From Sulfurimonas sp. (GTDB lineage: Bacteria; Campylobacterota; Campylobacteria; Campylobacterales; Sulfurimonadaceae), in contig JAQUFE010000011.1 in assembly GCA_028684815.1 (NCBI GenBank), positions 14,532 through 58,102 on the forward strand: DNA of 43,571 bases. The letters run 5' to 3'. The position numbers and the translations under genes were made by a program. Numbering within the stretch: the stretch's first letter is position 1; every line of letters begins with the position of its first letter. The notes beneath the pieces were generated by a model, which saw nothing but the letters and a program-made list of their open reading frames with translations, was not told the origin of the DNA and did not search any database. Positions 15,753 to 26,390 of this stretch are shown here, in pieces.

Positions 15753-18700
15753 TTTTTTAACGCTCAGCCTTTTATTTATACTACTACAAAATGGCATCTA
15801 TGTTAAGAACATCTCTCTGCCAAATGTTGAAATTGAGAAATTATACATTAAATGGAATGAAAAGCTAAACATTAGTATAGAAGAGTTGAAAATCACAAAT
15901 GATTCCAAACAAAATAGTGAAAAAGTAAGTATTGACGCAGTTAGTAAGATTTTAAAAGGCGTACTTCTTTTTGATAATTGGTTTGAGAAATTTGAAATTA
16001 ATAAAATAACTTTTAATGATATAGATGCTTCGTTTTTATACAATAATGGTTCAAGTGGATATTTCATAGCATCATCAAAAGAATTCTCACTAAATAGCTC
16101 TCTTTTTTATGAGTCTAACTACTTAAATGCCAAAATCACAGAATTTTCTTACTTTGCGAAAAAGATAATTATAGATGGAAACCTAATTTTTGATGGGGAT
16201 AAAAAAGAGCTTATCTCAAATCTAGACATAAACATTAATGATGATATTTTTTTAAAAACTTATGCATTAGCAAATAATGAAAAGCTTTTTTTTAAAGCGG
16301 ACGCAAAAGAGAAGATAAAAAATCTTAAGCATACTATGGAGATGATAGGGATGCCCAAAGAGGTTAAATATTGGGCTTATGATGCTATCACGTTTGAAGA
16401 GTTAGAACTAAAAGGCGCATCTGGTTGGCTTGAATATGAAAAATTAGAAGAGGCGTATAAAAACATCATAGTCAAAGCTAGTGCATCTAAACTTACTTAT
16501 ACTTACAATAAAGCACTTGAGCCTGTTCTTACGCAAAAGACTGAACTAGAGTTTATAGATGGAGTTCTATATATTAGACCACAAGGAACTTTTCAATATG
16601 GGTTTGATTTACAAAGTAGCTGGTTGAAGATAGATTTTTCTAAAAAAGAAGAACTACTTAGTCTATTTTTAAACTTTGATGGCAAAGTAAATAGTGATTT
16701 GCTCTATCTTTTAAATACATATAAGATAAAACTTCCAATCCTACAAAATAGTGGCAGCGTTGCAACAGACTTAAAAATCACTGTAGGTCTTCGTAAGATA
16801 GATGTAGATGCTAAAGGTGTTTTTTATGCAAATGTGGCGAATTTTAACTACTTAGGTTTAGATATTGATGTCACTGATACAAAAGTATATCTTGATAACT
16901 ACGATGTGCGCATACCTAAGATGAAAGCAAAATATAAAGATATAGCTGCAGCTGTAGTCGATGTCATATATGATGCTAAAAAAAGCGAGGGTAAGATTGA
17001 TTTTGAGATGAATAGTATCGCTTTTAATGAGCTAAAATTGGAGAAAAAACCACTTAAAGCGACTTACACTATCTCAAATAAACAAGATAATATAAAAATA
17101 GAAAAATCAAAATGGGTTTATAAAGATGAGACTATCACACTCGATAGTTTAAATGTTTTTTTTGACTTAGAGACTCTAAAAGCTAAGATTCCAACTGCTT
17201 ATATTGAGATGAAAGATTTAGCAACTATGTTTGTATCTGGTGAGTTAAGCTTAAATCCTATGAAGTTAGACTTTGATATAGATTTGTTAACTTTTAATCT
17301 ACAAGATGTAAAGATGAATCAGTCAAGCGCTTCGCTTAAACTAAATTATGATGAAAAAATAATCATAGAGTCAAATGAAGATATGAGGTTTAGTGCAAAA
17401 GGCTTAGATTACACGCTTAGAGCTACTATCTTGGAGTTAAATTCAAAAGAGTTTAGAGTGATGTCATCTAAGGCAAAGATCGAAAATTTAGCAGATGCAG
17501 AGTTTAATGCAAGATATCTTTTTGATGAAAATAGAGGTGTTATAAACCTCAAACAAATTCACTTTGAAAATAGCGACTTAGGTGAGGTATTTAGTTCAGA
17601 AGATATTATAAAATTAGATTTAAACTATGATGCTAAAGAGACAACTATAAAAGTAGATAGTTATGATGCTAAGTTTAGTTTAGAAGATAGAGGCTGGAAA
17701 TTAAAATTTAACTCACTGCAAAAACTATCTAAAAACTCAAAATTACTACAAGAATACAATATAACAAATGGTGATTTTAGCCTTTATAAGTATGAAATAC
17801 AAAATGATATAAACTTTTCTGCAAATATAAAGTATCCATATAAATTCTTAGCCTACAAAAATAAGCTTATAGAAGAGTATGTTGTACGAGGCTTTGTAGA
17901 AGATAAGACAGGTGATATAGTTTTAAATATAAATAATTCTATAGATGCTAGAGTAAACAAAGAGATAAAATTGCAGGCGAATGATATTGGTATAAATTTA
18001 GATGCCATACTTAGTTTTGTAAAAGATAGAAAAGCAGAAGTAGATTCAAAGAGCGGAAAAAATATTATATTTGACTCAAAAGATTGCTATATTTACGTGG
18101 GTGAAAACAGACAAATACTTACTCAAACGATGCAACTACAGTACTTTAATAAAATCATTAACGCTCAGTTAAAACATGGAGTTGGAAGTGCCGGGTTTGA
18201 ATTAAAAGATGGTAAGTTTTATCTATATGGTGATGGTTTTGGAGATGATTTTATGAATAATCTTTTCTCTTTGTCTAAGTTTAAAAATGGTGTACTATCT
18301 TTTTCTGTATTGGGTACTATTGATGACTACAAAGGACTTGTTCAAATTAAAGACACAACCATAGTTGATTATAGAATCTTAAATAATATACTTGCTTTTG
18401 TAAATACTATCCCTTCTCTTGTAACTTTTTCTCTTCCTGGATATAGTAAAAAGGGACTTGAGGTAAAGAATGCTTATGTAAATTTTCACTCTAAAGATGA
18501 TATTTTCAACTTTAGTGATATCTCGCTTGACTCAAAAGAGATAGATATAGTAGGTTATGGAACTGCAAACTATGTTAAGGACACTATAGATCTTAGGCTA
18601 AACCTAAAAACAGATTTAGGTAGTAGCTTCTCAAAGGTTCCAGTAGTTGGTTATATACTTTTAGGAGATGATAGCATCTCAACATCTATAAAGATAAGTG

Positions 18701-18831
18701 GTAAGCTTAACGACCCAGAAGTTAGTAGTCTTATAGCAAAAGACATAATGGTAGCTCCCTTAAATATCATAAAACGAACCCTTCTCCTACCATTTCAAAT
18801 GTTTAAGGATGATGAAAAAGAGAAAGAATAA
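15682..18831 (+). CDS. Large AsmA-like inner-membrane-anchored protein (DUF3971/AsmA2 type)
   Basis: 1049 residues. One N-terminal membrane segment (FIIVSALSFIFLTLSLLFILL) followed by a long beta-rich periplasmic chain with repeated I/L-D-N patterns and no cysteine cluster. The C-terminus (LGSSFSKVPVVGYILLGDD..., then ISGKLNDPEVSSLI) matches the conserved end of AsmA-like/YhdP-like proteins, which form hydrophobic-groove bridges moving phospholipids to the outer membrane. The start at 15682 has only a weak AGG upstream, but no other start codon occurs before the membrane segment. It overlaps mltG antiparallel at the 5' ends. Substrate not deducible. Confidence 0.8.
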   Translation: MNDKIIINTISKIHFIIVSALSFIFLTLSLLFILLQNGIYVKNISLPNVEIEKLYIKWNEKLNISIEELKITNDSKQNSEKVSIDAVSKILKGVLLFDNWFEKFEINKITFNDIDASFLYNNGSSGYFIASSKEFSLNSSLFYESNYLNAKITEFSYFAKKIIIDGNLIFDGDKKELISNLDININDDIFLKTYALANNEKLFFKADAKEKIKNLKHTMEMIGMPKEVKYWAYDAITFEELELKGASGWLEYEKLEEAYKNIIVKASASKLTYTYNKALEPVLTQKTELEFIDGVLYIRPQGTFQYGFDLQSSWLKIDFSKKEELLSLFLNFDGKVNSDLLYLLNTYKIKLPILQNSGSVATDLKITVGLRKIDVDAKGVFYANVANFNYLGLDIDVTDTKVYLDNYDVRIPKMKAKYKDIAAAVVDVIYDAKKSEGKIDFEMNSIAFNELKLEKKPLKATYTISNKQDNIKIEKSKWVYKDETITLDSLNVFFDLETLKAKIPTAYIEMKDLATMFVSGELSLNPMKLDFDIDLLTFNLQDVKMNQSSASLKLNYDEKIIIESNEDMRFSAKGLDYTLRATILELNSKEFRVMSSKAKIENLADAEFNARYLFDENRGVINLKQIHFENSDLGEVFSSEDIIKLDLNYDAKETTIKVDSYDAKFSLEDRGWKLKFNSLQKLSKNSKLLQEYNITNGDFSLYKYEIQNDINFSANIKYPYKFLAYKNKLIEEYVVRGFVEDKTGDIVLNINNSIDARVNKEIKLQANDIGINLDAILSFVKDRKAEVDSKSGKNIIFDSKDCYIYVGENRQILTQTMQLQYFNKIINAQLKHGVGSAGFELKDGKFYLYGDGFGDDFMNNLFSLSKFKNGVLSFSVLGTIDDYKGLVQIKDTTIVDYRILNNILAFVNTIPSLVTFSLPGYSKKGLEVKNAYVNFHSKDDIFNFSDISLDSKEIDIVGYGTANYVKDTIDLRLNLKTDLGSSFSKVPVVGYILLGDDSISTSIKISGKLNDPEVSSLIAKDIMVAPLNIIKRTLLLPFQMFKDDEKEKE

Positions 18832-18856
18832 AACTATTGGTTTCTAAACCTCTCTA

Positions 18857-18953
18857 GCATCCATAAACTCTCTAGTCATCCCAAATTTTCTTGTCATCCC
18901 AAATTCTATAGTCATCCTGAACTCTCTCGTCATCCTGAACTTGATTCAGGATC
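18857..18953. repeat. 18-bp tandem repeat ending in a dispersed hairpin repeat
   Basis: Units of 18 bases with consensus GTCATCCYRAAYTCTCTA begin at 18857, 18875, 18893, 18911 and 18929 (the first lacks the T). The last unit runs into CCTGAA-CTTGA-TTCAGG (18934-18950). Bases 18929-18953 are identical over 25 bases to 1957-1981. Located between the convergent AsmA-like and LolC/E-type genes. Confidence 0.8.
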
Positions 18954-18980
18954 TCATTAGGTTTTAGTGAGTTGGATGAG

Positions 18981-19001
18981 ATTCCGCGCTTGGCACGGAA
19001 T
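18981..19001. repeat. ATTCCG...CGGAAT stem-loop
   Basis: ATTCCG (18981-18986) and CGGAAT (18996-19001), followed by TGAC. This is the other common arm type of the same GTCATCC/GGAATGAC repeat family; a further GTCATCCTGAAC stands at 19016. With the tandem repeat it fills most of the gap. Confidence 0.55.
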
Positions 19002-19042
19002 GACGAAGTGGGATTGTCATCCTGAACCCTATAAAGCTCAAA

Positions 19043-20245
19043 CTATTCGTTTCTTAAGACTCTAAGGATATCCACTTCACTAGCTTTTTTTGCAGGATAG
19101 TATGAAGATGCAATAACAATCACAAATGCGCCAATAACTATAAGTAAGAAGTCTTTTAGACTCAAATCTAATGGCAGTGTAGTAGTAGGATATACATCTT
19201 TTGGCAGGGAGACAATATCAAATGTGCTCAGTATCCATAAACCACTCATTCCAAAAGCTATTCCCGCTAAGATGCCACTTACCCCAATAACTATACCAAG
19301 GTATAAGAAAATCTTTTTAATCTCTTTTGTTGTAGTACCTAACGAGAGGAGTAGAGCTATCTCGCTCCTTCTGTTCATCACAGTCATAAGCAGTGAAGAG
19401 ATAATGTTTATAGCAGCTATTAAAATGATAAGCATAAGTACTATAAAAAGAGAGGCTTTCTCAAGCTCTAGTGCTGCAAAAAAGTTAACATTATCTTCCC
19501 ACCAACCTTTAACACTCACACTAACTGGCAAAAATTCTTTGATTTTTAAAATATCTTTGTGAGGATCGTTTGAAAATATATGAATTCCATCATATTGGCT
19601 AGATGCGAGTCCTAGCATCGCCTGCATCGAAGATAGTGTCGTGTAACTATAGGCTTTATCATAAGCACTAAGCCCTGAATCAAAGATGCCTTTAACCTTA
19701 AAGCGTTTTATCTTTGGAGTGACTGAGAGCCCACCTGGCTCTACGTGAGTAAAGATATACATAAGTTTATCATCAACATATAGATTAAACTCATCCTTTA
19801 AACTCTTTCCAACAAGCACATCAAACTTTGAAAAATCTACATTTGTTATAGCTTTTGCTAAGACGCTATTTACTTTTGCTTCATCTTCAAAGTTTACGCC
19901 AAATATATATCCACCCTCTAGCTTTGAACCACTTCTAGCCATAATAGCAGATTGCACATAGGGGCTAAAATTAAGATGTGGAAATTTTGTTTGCATCTTT
20001 ATGAGCAACTCTTCATTAACAGCCCCATAAAACTTAGGAATAACAGTAAGTGGATAGTTCATAATGGTAAGTTTTTTCTTGAACTCTTTATCAAAACCAT
20101 TCATAAGTGCCATGGCTACAATAAGAACCATTACACCTAAAGTTATACCTAAAAAAGCTAGCAGTGCTGATAAGAAGATGAAAGGTTGGTCTTTGTCAAA
20201 GCGAAGGAAACGCTTGACAAGATAGGGGACGATAGATGCTCTCAA
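19043..20245 (-). CDS. ABC transporter permease, lipoprotein-releasing LolC/LolE type
   Basis: 400 residues. One N-terminal membrane helix ([29 protein letters not shown]), a ~220-residue periplasmic MacB-like domain, then three C-terminal helices ([55 protein letters not shown]). The DKEFKKKL and [14 protein letters not shown] elements are typical of LolC/E. Such permeases extract lipoproteins from the inner membrane with a LolD ATPase, which is not in the window, and hand them to LolA, encoded 2.8 kb away. Its start overlaps the secA stop by 4 bases (ATGA type), so it is co-translated with secA. Confidence 0.88.
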   Translation of the reverse strand: MRASIVPYLVKRFLRFDKDQPFIFLSALLAFLGITLGVMVLIVAMALMNGFDKEFKKKLTIMNYPLTVIPKFYGAVNEELLIKMQTKFPHLNFSPYVQSAIMARSGSKLEGGYIFGVNFEDEAKVNSVLAKAITNVDFSKFDVLVGKSLKDEFNLYVDDKLMYIFTHVEPGGLSVTPKIKRFKVKGIFDSGLSAYDKAYSYTTLSSMQAMLGLASSQYDGIHIFSNDPHKDILKIKEFLPVSVSVKGWWEDNVNFFAALELEKASLFIVLMLIILIAAINIISSLLMTVMNRRSEIALLLSLGTTTKEIKKIFLYLGIVIGVSGILAGIAFGMSGLWILSTFDIVSLPKDVYPTTTLPLDLSLKDFLLIVIGAFVIVIASSYYPAKKASEVDILRVLRNE

Positions 20246-22836
20246 GAGGCAAAATCACCGTTTTTGGCAAATACCCCCTTCTTGGGGCCACTTTTACCAC
20301 AGCACTGTTTATATTTTTTACCACTCCCACATGGGCAAGGCTCATTTCTAGCTACTTTTTTCTCAGATGTTTGAGTCTCTTGATTTTGCGAATGATTAAA
20401 GATCATAGCGGCCTCTTCAAACTTTCTTTTCATCTCCATCTGTTGTGCTACGTTTGCTGCCTCTTCTTCAGCGGAGTCCATTCTAAACTGGATTATCTGA
20501 AGAGTTTTTATAGCGTTAAACTTCATATCTTTGATTAGCTCGCCAAAGAGATTAAAACTCTCTTTTTTATACTCAACAAGTGGATCTTTTTGATTATATG
20601 CGCGAAGTCTAATTCCAGTTTTCATATTGTCCATAGCGTAGAGATGCTCTCTCCATGCACTATCTAACTCTTTTAAATAGAGCTCTCTTGCAATATCTGA
20701 ACGAATATCATCTTCTAAAACACTCATCTTATCATCATAAGATTTTTTAACAACTTCAACTAATTTCTCAAGAAGCTCTTCAAACTCTAAAGATGAAAAT
20801 TCTTCAACCTTTAAGTCAAAATTTAGTTCTTCTTTTAAAATTTCAGAAACTCTTTTTATATTAAAGTCTTCTCTGTCGCCACCATCAAAGATGCCACAAA
20901 TATTGAGTAAGTTATTAATATAATCAACCCTGATTGCATCTATTCTTGAGTCAATATCATACTCTCTGTCTAGGAGTTGATTTCTAAATTTATAAACGAT
21001 TTTTCTCTGCTCATTTGCAACATCATCATACTCAACTATCTGCTTTCTACCCTCGTAGTGCATGTTTTCAACTTTCATTTGAGCTTTCTCAACTGCACGA
21101 GTAACCATTTTTGACTCTATATACTCTCCATCTTCAACTCCAAGTCTTTCCATAATGGACTTTATCTTGTCTGAGCCAAATATACGAAGAAGATTATCTT
21201 CAAGCGATAAGTAAAACTGAGTAGTTCCAGCATCTCCTTGACGACCACTACGACCACGAAGCTGGTTGTCGATTCGGCGGTTTTCATGTCTCTCTGTTCC
21301 TATGATATAGAGACCTCCAAGAGCCTTTACTTCATCACTAACTTTAATATCAACACCACGACCAGCCATATTTGTAGCAATTGTAACTGCACCTTTTGCT
21401 CCAGCGTGTTTAATTATCTCACCCTCTTGAGCGTGATTTTTAGCGTTTAGTACAGTATGTGCAATTTTTTCTTTTTTTAGTACTTCATGTAGCGCTTCTG
21501 ACTTTTCTATAGATGCAGTACCAATAAGAACAGGTTGACCTGTTTTTGAGAGCTTCTTTATAGTCTCAATAACTGCATCAAACTTCTCTTTTTCTGTTTT
21601 ATAGATAAGGTCATTGAGATCTTTTCTTGTGATGGGGATATTTGTAGGAATAGAGACAACATCAAGAGAGTAAATCTGTGCAAACTCTGTAGCTTCAGTC
21701 TCAGCAGTTCCAGTCATTCCAGCCAATTTATCATACATTCTAAAGTAGTTTTGAAATGTTATATCTGCTAGAGTTTGAGTCTCCTCTTTTATCTCTACAT
21801 CTTCTTTGGCTTCGAGTGCTTGATGGAGTCCCTCACTAAAACGGCGACCTTCACTTAGTCTTCCTGTAAACTCATCAACAATAACTACTTCACCATCATT
21901 TACAACATAATCAACATCTTTTACAAAAAGATAGTTTGCTTTTAGAGCTTGATCTAGTGCGTGTGGAAGAGACGAGTTCTCAACACTATAGAGATTCTCA
22001 ACTCCAAAAAGTTCTTCTGCTTTTGTGATGCCCTCTTCAGTTATAAGAACCACTTTATCTTTCTCATCTACAGTAAAATGCTCATCTCTTTTTAGTTGCA
22101 TAGCAATGCCATCAGCTATTTTATAGTCTTCTAGCGCTCTATTTGTTGGGCCTGAGATTATAAGTGGAGTTCTAGCTTCATCTATAAGAATACTATCTAC
22201 TTCATCGACGATTACAAAGTTATGGTTTCTTTGAGTCATATGCCCAGCTGAATAGCTCATGTTGTCTCTTAAAAAGTCAAAGCCAAATTCATTATTTGTA
22301 CCATAAGTGATATCACACTTATAAGCTTCTATCTTTTTCTCTGCTTCAGAGTTACTCTCTAATACCATTCCAACTGAAAAACCTAAAAAGTTATATAGAA
22401 GTCCCATCTCAGTAGCATCTCTAGATGCAAGATAATCATTTACTGTAACTAAATGAACACCTTTTCCAGTCATCGCATTTAAAACTATAGGAAGGGTTGC
22501 AACTAAAGTTTTACCCTCTCCTGTTTTCATCTCAGCGATTCTTCCCTCATGTAGGGCCATACCACCAATTAGCTGAACATCAAAATGCCTCATATTTAAG
22601 ACTCTTTTTCCAACTTCTCTAGTGATTGCAAATGAGTCTTCAAGGACATCATCTAAACTCTTAGCATCTTCTAGAACACTGCTTTTTAGCTCGTTAAATG
22701 CAGCTTTAAGCTCATCATCACTCAGCGCTTCATACTTACTCTCTAAGGCGTTTATATTTTCTACTCTTTTAGCGTACTTTTTTAGTTCACGATCATTTGA
22801 AGTTCCAAAGATCTTACCCATTAATGCTTGTAGCAT
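20242..22836 (-). CDS. secA: Preprotein translocase ATPase SecA
   Basis: 864 residues from [21 protein letters not shown] (ATG 22834-22836 with AAGG six bases upstream; a TTG two codons earlier is possible). DEAD motor: [14 protein letters not shown] (Walker A), [20 protein letters not shown] (Walker B), then [12 protein letters not shown] and [11 protein letters not shown] (motifs V/VI). Preprotein cross-linking, HWD and scaffold regions follow, ending in [13 protein letters not shown], the zinc-binding SecB-binding motif. It drives Sec-dependent export at SecYEG. Overlaps the permease gene downstream and is divergent from lolA, so three export/lipoprotein-sorting genes cluster. Confidence 0.97.
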   Translation of the reverse strand: MLQALMGKIFGTSNDRELKKYAKRVENINALESKYEALSDDELKAAFNELKSSVLEDAKSLDDVLEDSFAITREVGKRVLNMRHFDVQLIGGMALHEGRIAEMKTGEGKTLVATLPIVLNAMTGKGVHLVTVNDYLASRDATEMGLLYNFLGFSVGMVLESNSEAEKKIEAYKCDITYGTNNEFGFDFLRDNMSYSAGHMTQRNHNFVIVDEVDSILIDEARTPLIISGPTNRALEDYKIADGIAMQLKRDEHFTVDEKDKVVLITEEGITKAEELFGVENLYSVENSSLPHALDQALKANYLFVKDVDYVVNDGEVVIVDEFTGRLSEGRRFSEGLHQALEAKEDVEIKEETQTLADITFQNYFRMYDKLAGMTGTAETEATEFAQIYSLDVVSIPTNIPITRKDLNDLIYKTEKEKFDAVIETIKKLSKTGQPVLIGTASIEKSEALHEVLKKEKIAHTVLNAKNHAQEGEIIKHAGAKGAVTIATNMAGRGVDIKVSDEVKALGGLYIIGTERHENRRIDNQLRGRSGRQGDAGTTQFYLSLEDNLLRIFGSDKIKSIMERLGVEDGEYIESKMVTRAVEKAQMKVENMHYEGRKQIVEYDDVANEQRKIVYKFRNQLLDREYDIDSRIDAIRVDYINNLLNICGIFDGGDREDFNIKRVSEILKEELNFDLKVEEFSSLEFEELLEKLVEVVKKSYDDKMSVLEDDIRSDIARELYLKELDSAWREHLYAMDNMKTGIRLRAYNQKDPLVEYKKESFNLFGELIKDMKFNAIKTLQIIQFRMDSAEEEAANVAQQMEMKRKFEEAAMIFNHSQNQETQTSEKKVARNEPCPCGSGKKYKQCCGKSGPKKGVFAKNGDFAS

Positions 22837-22987
22837 TCTCAACCTTAATACAGATTTTTACACATCTAGTGCATGCCAATCATCGAAATTGCCGACATTT
22901 TAACACACTAATAATAATAATAAGCATAAATCCCAAAATGAGATATTTTAAACTTTATTCTATGTGATATGTAAACAAGCCCTTAGA

Positions 22988-22993
22988 TATAAT
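22988..22993 (+). promoter_or_regulatory. -10 box of the lolA promoter
   Basis: TATAAT 22 bases before the lolA GTG start. The leader would be very short, just covering the AAGGA ribosome site at 23004-23008. A (TAA) tract at about 22909-22924 lies in the shared secA-lolA region. Confidence 0.45.
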
Positions 22994-23014
22994 TTTGTAA
23001 AAAAAGGAACTTTT

Positions 23015-23530
23015 GTGAAACATATATATATACTGTTTTTAAGCTTCTCTCTTGGCTTTGCATCGTTTGATAAGATTGACTCTTTTGATGCTACTTTTAC
23101 TCAAAGTGTAACTGATGATAAAGATAAAACCCTAACTTATAAAGGTCGTATCATCGCTTCTAAACCACAAAATGCGTTATGGAGTTACAAAGAACCTATC
23201 CAAAAAGATGTCTATATAAATAGCCGTCAAATAACTATTGTTGAGCCTGAGATAGAACAAGTTATCATAAGAAGCATAGATTCTAGTTTGGATTTTTTCA
23301 ATATGATAAAAAATGCTAAAGAGATAAAAAAAGGCGTTTATGAGGCTAGTTTTGAGGGAAAAATATTTACTATAACTACTAAAGAGACTATCATTGAGTC
23401 CATCTCATACAATGATGAGTTTGAAAACAGAGTAAAGATTTTGTTTGATAAGCAAATCCAAAATGCAGATATAAATCAAGAAATTTTTATACCAAAATAC
23501 CCACTAGATTTTGACATTATTAGAGATTAA
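23015..23530 (+). CDS. lolA: Outer-membrane lipoprotein carrier LolA
   Basis: 171 residues starting at GTG 23015, chosen because AAGGA sits six bases upstream and the product then begins with a signal peptide (MKHIYILFLSFSLGFA / SFDKI); an upstream ATG at 22964 would bury the signal. The mature part is beta-rich with the LolA pattern: SFDATFTQSV, TYKGRIIASKPQNALWSYKEPI, YINSRQITIVEPEIEQVI. It ferries released lipoproteins across the periplasm. Divergent from secA and the LolC/E-type permease. Confidence 0.88.
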   Translation: MKHIYILFLSFSLGFASFDKIDSFDATFTQSVTDDKDKTLTYKGRIIASKPQNALWSYKEPIQKDVYINSRQITIVEPEIEQVIIRSIDSSLDFFNMIKNAKEIKKGVYEASFEGKIFTITTKETIIESISYNDEFENRVKILFDKQIQNADINQEIFIPKYPLDFDIIRD

Positions 23531-23623
23531 AAGATGATAAGGTTTACAGGATTTCTGACGCTTTAAAGTAGTGAGTCAACGTCAAACTCTATATACAAGC
23601 TGTTTATTTATTTCAGCTGACTA

Positions 23624-23649
23624 AGAGATGGAGATTTAACACCATCTCT
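23624..23649. repeat. Stem-loop between convergent lolA and acnB
   Basis: AGAGATGG (23624-23631) pairs with CCATCTCT (23642-23649) across 10 bases. No T-run on either side, so a factor-independent terminator is not obvious; the position between converging genes suggests a 3'-end hairpin for both. Confidence 0.5.
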
Positions 23650-23658
23650 GTATAAAAC

Positions 23659-26202
23659 TTAAGCTAATTTGTAGTCTTTTATAAGGTTAAAATTTAAATA
23701 TTTATAAATCTCTCCCTCTTTTCCAACAATCTTTTTCGTCTTTTCTATATACTCTTCTGCAGTTGGAAGACGACCTAAAATCGCACATACAGCCGCTAGT
23801 TCTGCTGAACCTAAATATACTTGAGCGCCCTTACCTAAACGGTTATCAAAGTTACGAGTTGAAGTTGAAAATACTATAGCGTTGTCCTCAACTCTCGCTT
23901 GATTACCCATACATAGTGAGCATCCTGGTATCTCAGTTCTAGCACCTGCCGCACCAAAGATAGCGTAGTAACCATCTTCAGTTAACTGCTTTTCATCCAT
24001 CTTAGTAGGAGGACAAACCCATAGTCTAGTAGGAACTGGACCTTCGCCTTTTAAGACTTCGCCTAAAGCACGATAGTGACCAATGTTTGTCATACATGAA
24101 CCAACAAAAACTTCATCTATCTTGTGAGGTCTATCAGATGCTAAGACTTCACTTAGAGTTGCAACATCATCTGGATCGTTTGGACAAGCTATAATTGGCT
24201 CTTTAATCTCATTTAGGTTGATATCTAAAACAGCTGCGTACTCTGCATCTGCATCTGGCTTCATTAGAGTAGGATTTGCTAACCAATCTTTCATCTTATC
24301 TATTCTTCTTTGAATCGTTCTCTTGTCCTCATATCCAGCTTCTATCATAGACTCTAGAAGAGTGACATTTGATTTTAAGTACTCTATAACTGGCTCGTTA
24401 TCTAGTAGAACTGTACACGCCGCTGCACTTCTCTCAGCCGAAGCATCTGAGAGCTCAAAGGCTTGCTCAGCCTTTAGAGTTGGTAAGCCCTCAATCTCTA
24501 AGATACGCCCTGCAAAGATGTTTTTCTTGCCCTTTTTCTCAACTGTTAAAAGTCCCTCTTTAATCGCTTGATGCGGTATAGCATTTACAAGGTCACGAAG
24601 TGTGATTCCTGGTTGCATCTCTCCACTAAAGCGAACTAAAACAGACTCTGGCATCGTAAGTGGCATAGATCCAGTTACACCTGCAAAAGCAACTATTCCA
24701 GAGCCTCCTGGAAAAGAGATTCCTATTGGAAAACGAGTATGGCTATCTGCTCCAGTTCCTACTGTGTCTGGTAGAACCATTCTGTTTAACCATGAGTGGA
24801 TAACTCCATCACCAGGGCGAAGTGCTACACCTGAACGGTTTGAGATAAAGTCTGGCAGAGTATGGTGCATTGTTATATCTGATGGCTTTGGATAAGCCGC
24901 TGTGTGACAAAAAGATTGCATAACAAGATCTGCATTAAAGCCAAGAGCTGCAAGTTCTTTTATCTCATCTCTTGTCATTGGTCCAGTTGTATCTTGAGAA
25001 CCAACAGTTGACATCTCAGGCTCCACATACATACCTGGGCGAACTCCAGCTAGCCCAGATGCACGACCTACCATCTTTTGAGCTAGAGTATAACCTTTAC
25101 CACTATCAGTTGGTTGCTCTGCCGTTAGGAAGATATCGCTTTGAGGCATTCCTAGAACTCCACGAGCCTTAGAAGTAAGCCCTCGTCCGATGATAAGAGG
25201 GATACGTCCCCCTGCTCTTACTTCATCAGTTATAGTGTTAGGATTTAGTTTAAAAGTAGCAATGCACTTGCCATTTTTGTGAGCCTCGCCTTTGTATGGA
25301 TAAAGCTCTATAACATCGCCCATCTCCATCTCTGAAACATCAAGTTCAAGTGGCAGAGCACCAGAGTCCTCAGCAGTTGCAAAGAAGATTGGCGCAATCG
25401 TGCTACCTAAAACTACACCACCAGTTCTTTTGTTTGGAACACCTGGGATATCTTCTCCCATATGCCACTGAACTGAGTTTATACCTGATTTTCTTGAGCT
25501 TCCAGTCCCTACAACATCGCCGACATAAGCAACAGTGTTACCTTTTTTCTTAAGCTCAGTTATGATGCCCATAGGGTCATCCATCTTAGCAGTTAGCATA
25601 GAGTTTGCATGAACTGGGATATCTGAACGAGTAAAAGCTTCTGATGCAGGAGATAAGTCATCTGTATTTGTCTCGCCATCTACTTTAAAAACTGTTACAG
25701 TAATTTTATCTGCTAGTTTTGGCTTTGATGTAAACCACTCAGCATTCGCCCATGAAGTCATAACTTCAGTTGCAGCGCTGTTTCCAGCTTTGTGTAACTC
25801 TTCTACATCATTAAATGCATCATAAACAAGAAGAGTATGAGATAGTGCTTCAATAGCTGCACTAACTACATCTTTATTTCCTGATTTTAGTGCATCTATC
25901 ATAGGTTTAACATTGTAACCGCCTAACATCATACCTAGCATCTCTATGGCTCTTTGAGGAGCTATTGCATCTACTCTAACGCTCTCATTAGCAATATCAT
26001 TTAAAAATGCTGCTTTGACATAAGCTGCATCATCAACCCCAGGAGATACACGATTTGTAAGTAAATCAAGCAATTCATCTGTGCAATCGCTCTTTATAAG
26101 CTCAATAACTTCTGCTGTTTGCTCTGCACTTAGAGGTAAGGGAGGAACACCTAGTGTTTTTCTCTCATTTACATGTGCTTTATAATCTTGCATAAATGCC
26201 AT
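23659..26202 (-). CDS. acnB: Aconitate hydratase B
   Basis: 847 residues, the normal AcnB length. The N-terminal HEAT-like domain ([24 protein letters not shown]) is specific to the B type. The swivel domain follows ([36 protein letters not shown]), then the catalytic domains. Cluster ligands: cysteine in [13 protein letters not shown] and the pair in [13 protein letters not shown]. Interconverts citrate and isocitrate via cis-aconitate, joining the rTCA block to citrate cleavage. AGGA precedes the start. Divergent from fumC across a 188-base region with a long inverted repeat. Confidence 0.96.
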   Translation of the reverse strand: MAFMQDYKAHVNERKTLGVPPLPLSAEQTAEVIELIKSDCTDELLDLLTNRVSPGVDDAAYVKAAFLNDIANESVRVDAIAPQRAIEMLGMMLGGYNVKPMIDALKSGNKDVVSAAIEALSHTLLVYDAFNDVEELHKAGNSAATEVMTSWANAEWFTSKPKLADKITVTVFKVDGETNTDDLSPASEAFTRSDIPVHANSMLTAKMDDPMGIITELKKKGNTVAYVGDVVGTGSSRKSGINSVQWHMGEDIPGVPNKRTGGVVLGSTIAPIFFATAEDSGALPLELDVSEMEMGDVIELYPYKGEAHKNGKCIATFKLNPNTITDEVRAGGRIPLIIGRGLTSKARGVLGMPQSDIFLTAEQPTDSGKGYTLAQKMVGRASGLAGVRPGMYVEPEMSTVGSQDTTGPMTRDEIKELAALGFNADLVMQSFCHTAAYPKPSDITMHHTLPDFISNRSGVALRPGDGVIHSWLNRMVLPDTVGTGADSHTRFPIGISFPGGSGIVAFAGVTGSMPLTMPESVLVRFSGEMQPGITLRDLVNAIPHQAIKEGLLTVEKKGKKNIFAGRILEIEGLPTLKAEQAFELSDASAERSAAACTVLLDNEPVIEYLKSNVTLLESMIEAGYEDKRTIQRRIDKMKDWLANPTLMKPDADAEYAAVLDINLNEIKEPIIACPNDPDDVATLSEVLASDRPHKIDEVFVGSCMTNIGHYRALGEVLKGEGPVPTRLWVCPPTKMDEKQLTEDGYYAIFGAAGARTEIPGCSLCMGNQARVEDNAIVFSTSTRNFDNRLGKGAQVYLGSAELAAVCAILGRLPTAEEYIEKTKKIVGKEGEIYKYLNFNLIKDYKLA

Positions 26203-26264
26203 AGTTAATCCTGTATATTTAATTTGGATGATTATAACCTAATAAGTAAACTCAAAATAAAGAG

Positions 26265-26323
26265 TGTTACTATTATACACATACGTTATGTATATTTGCC
26301 TCTATATGTGAATATTAGTAACA
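26265..26323. promoter_or_regulatory. Long inverted repeat between acnB and fumC
   Basis: Arms of 19 bases (26265-26283 and 26305-26323): outer TGTTACTA/TAGTAACA and inner CACATA/TATGTG match exactly, with a 5-base unpaired middle. The centre contains ATACGTTATGTAT. It sits midway between the two divergent TCA genes, so it may be a shared operator or cruciform; no known family was recognised. Confidence 0.5.
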
Positions 26324-26390
26324 GTATAAAACTCTCTAATATTATTTTTTATGCTACTATTTACTCTATATATTAGTAATGGAGCATATT

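Noticed and set aside
22964..23014. Upstream ATG for lolA
   Set aside because: It would place 17 polar residues before the signal peptide; the GTG at 23015 has a good AAGGA and gives a normal signal sequence.
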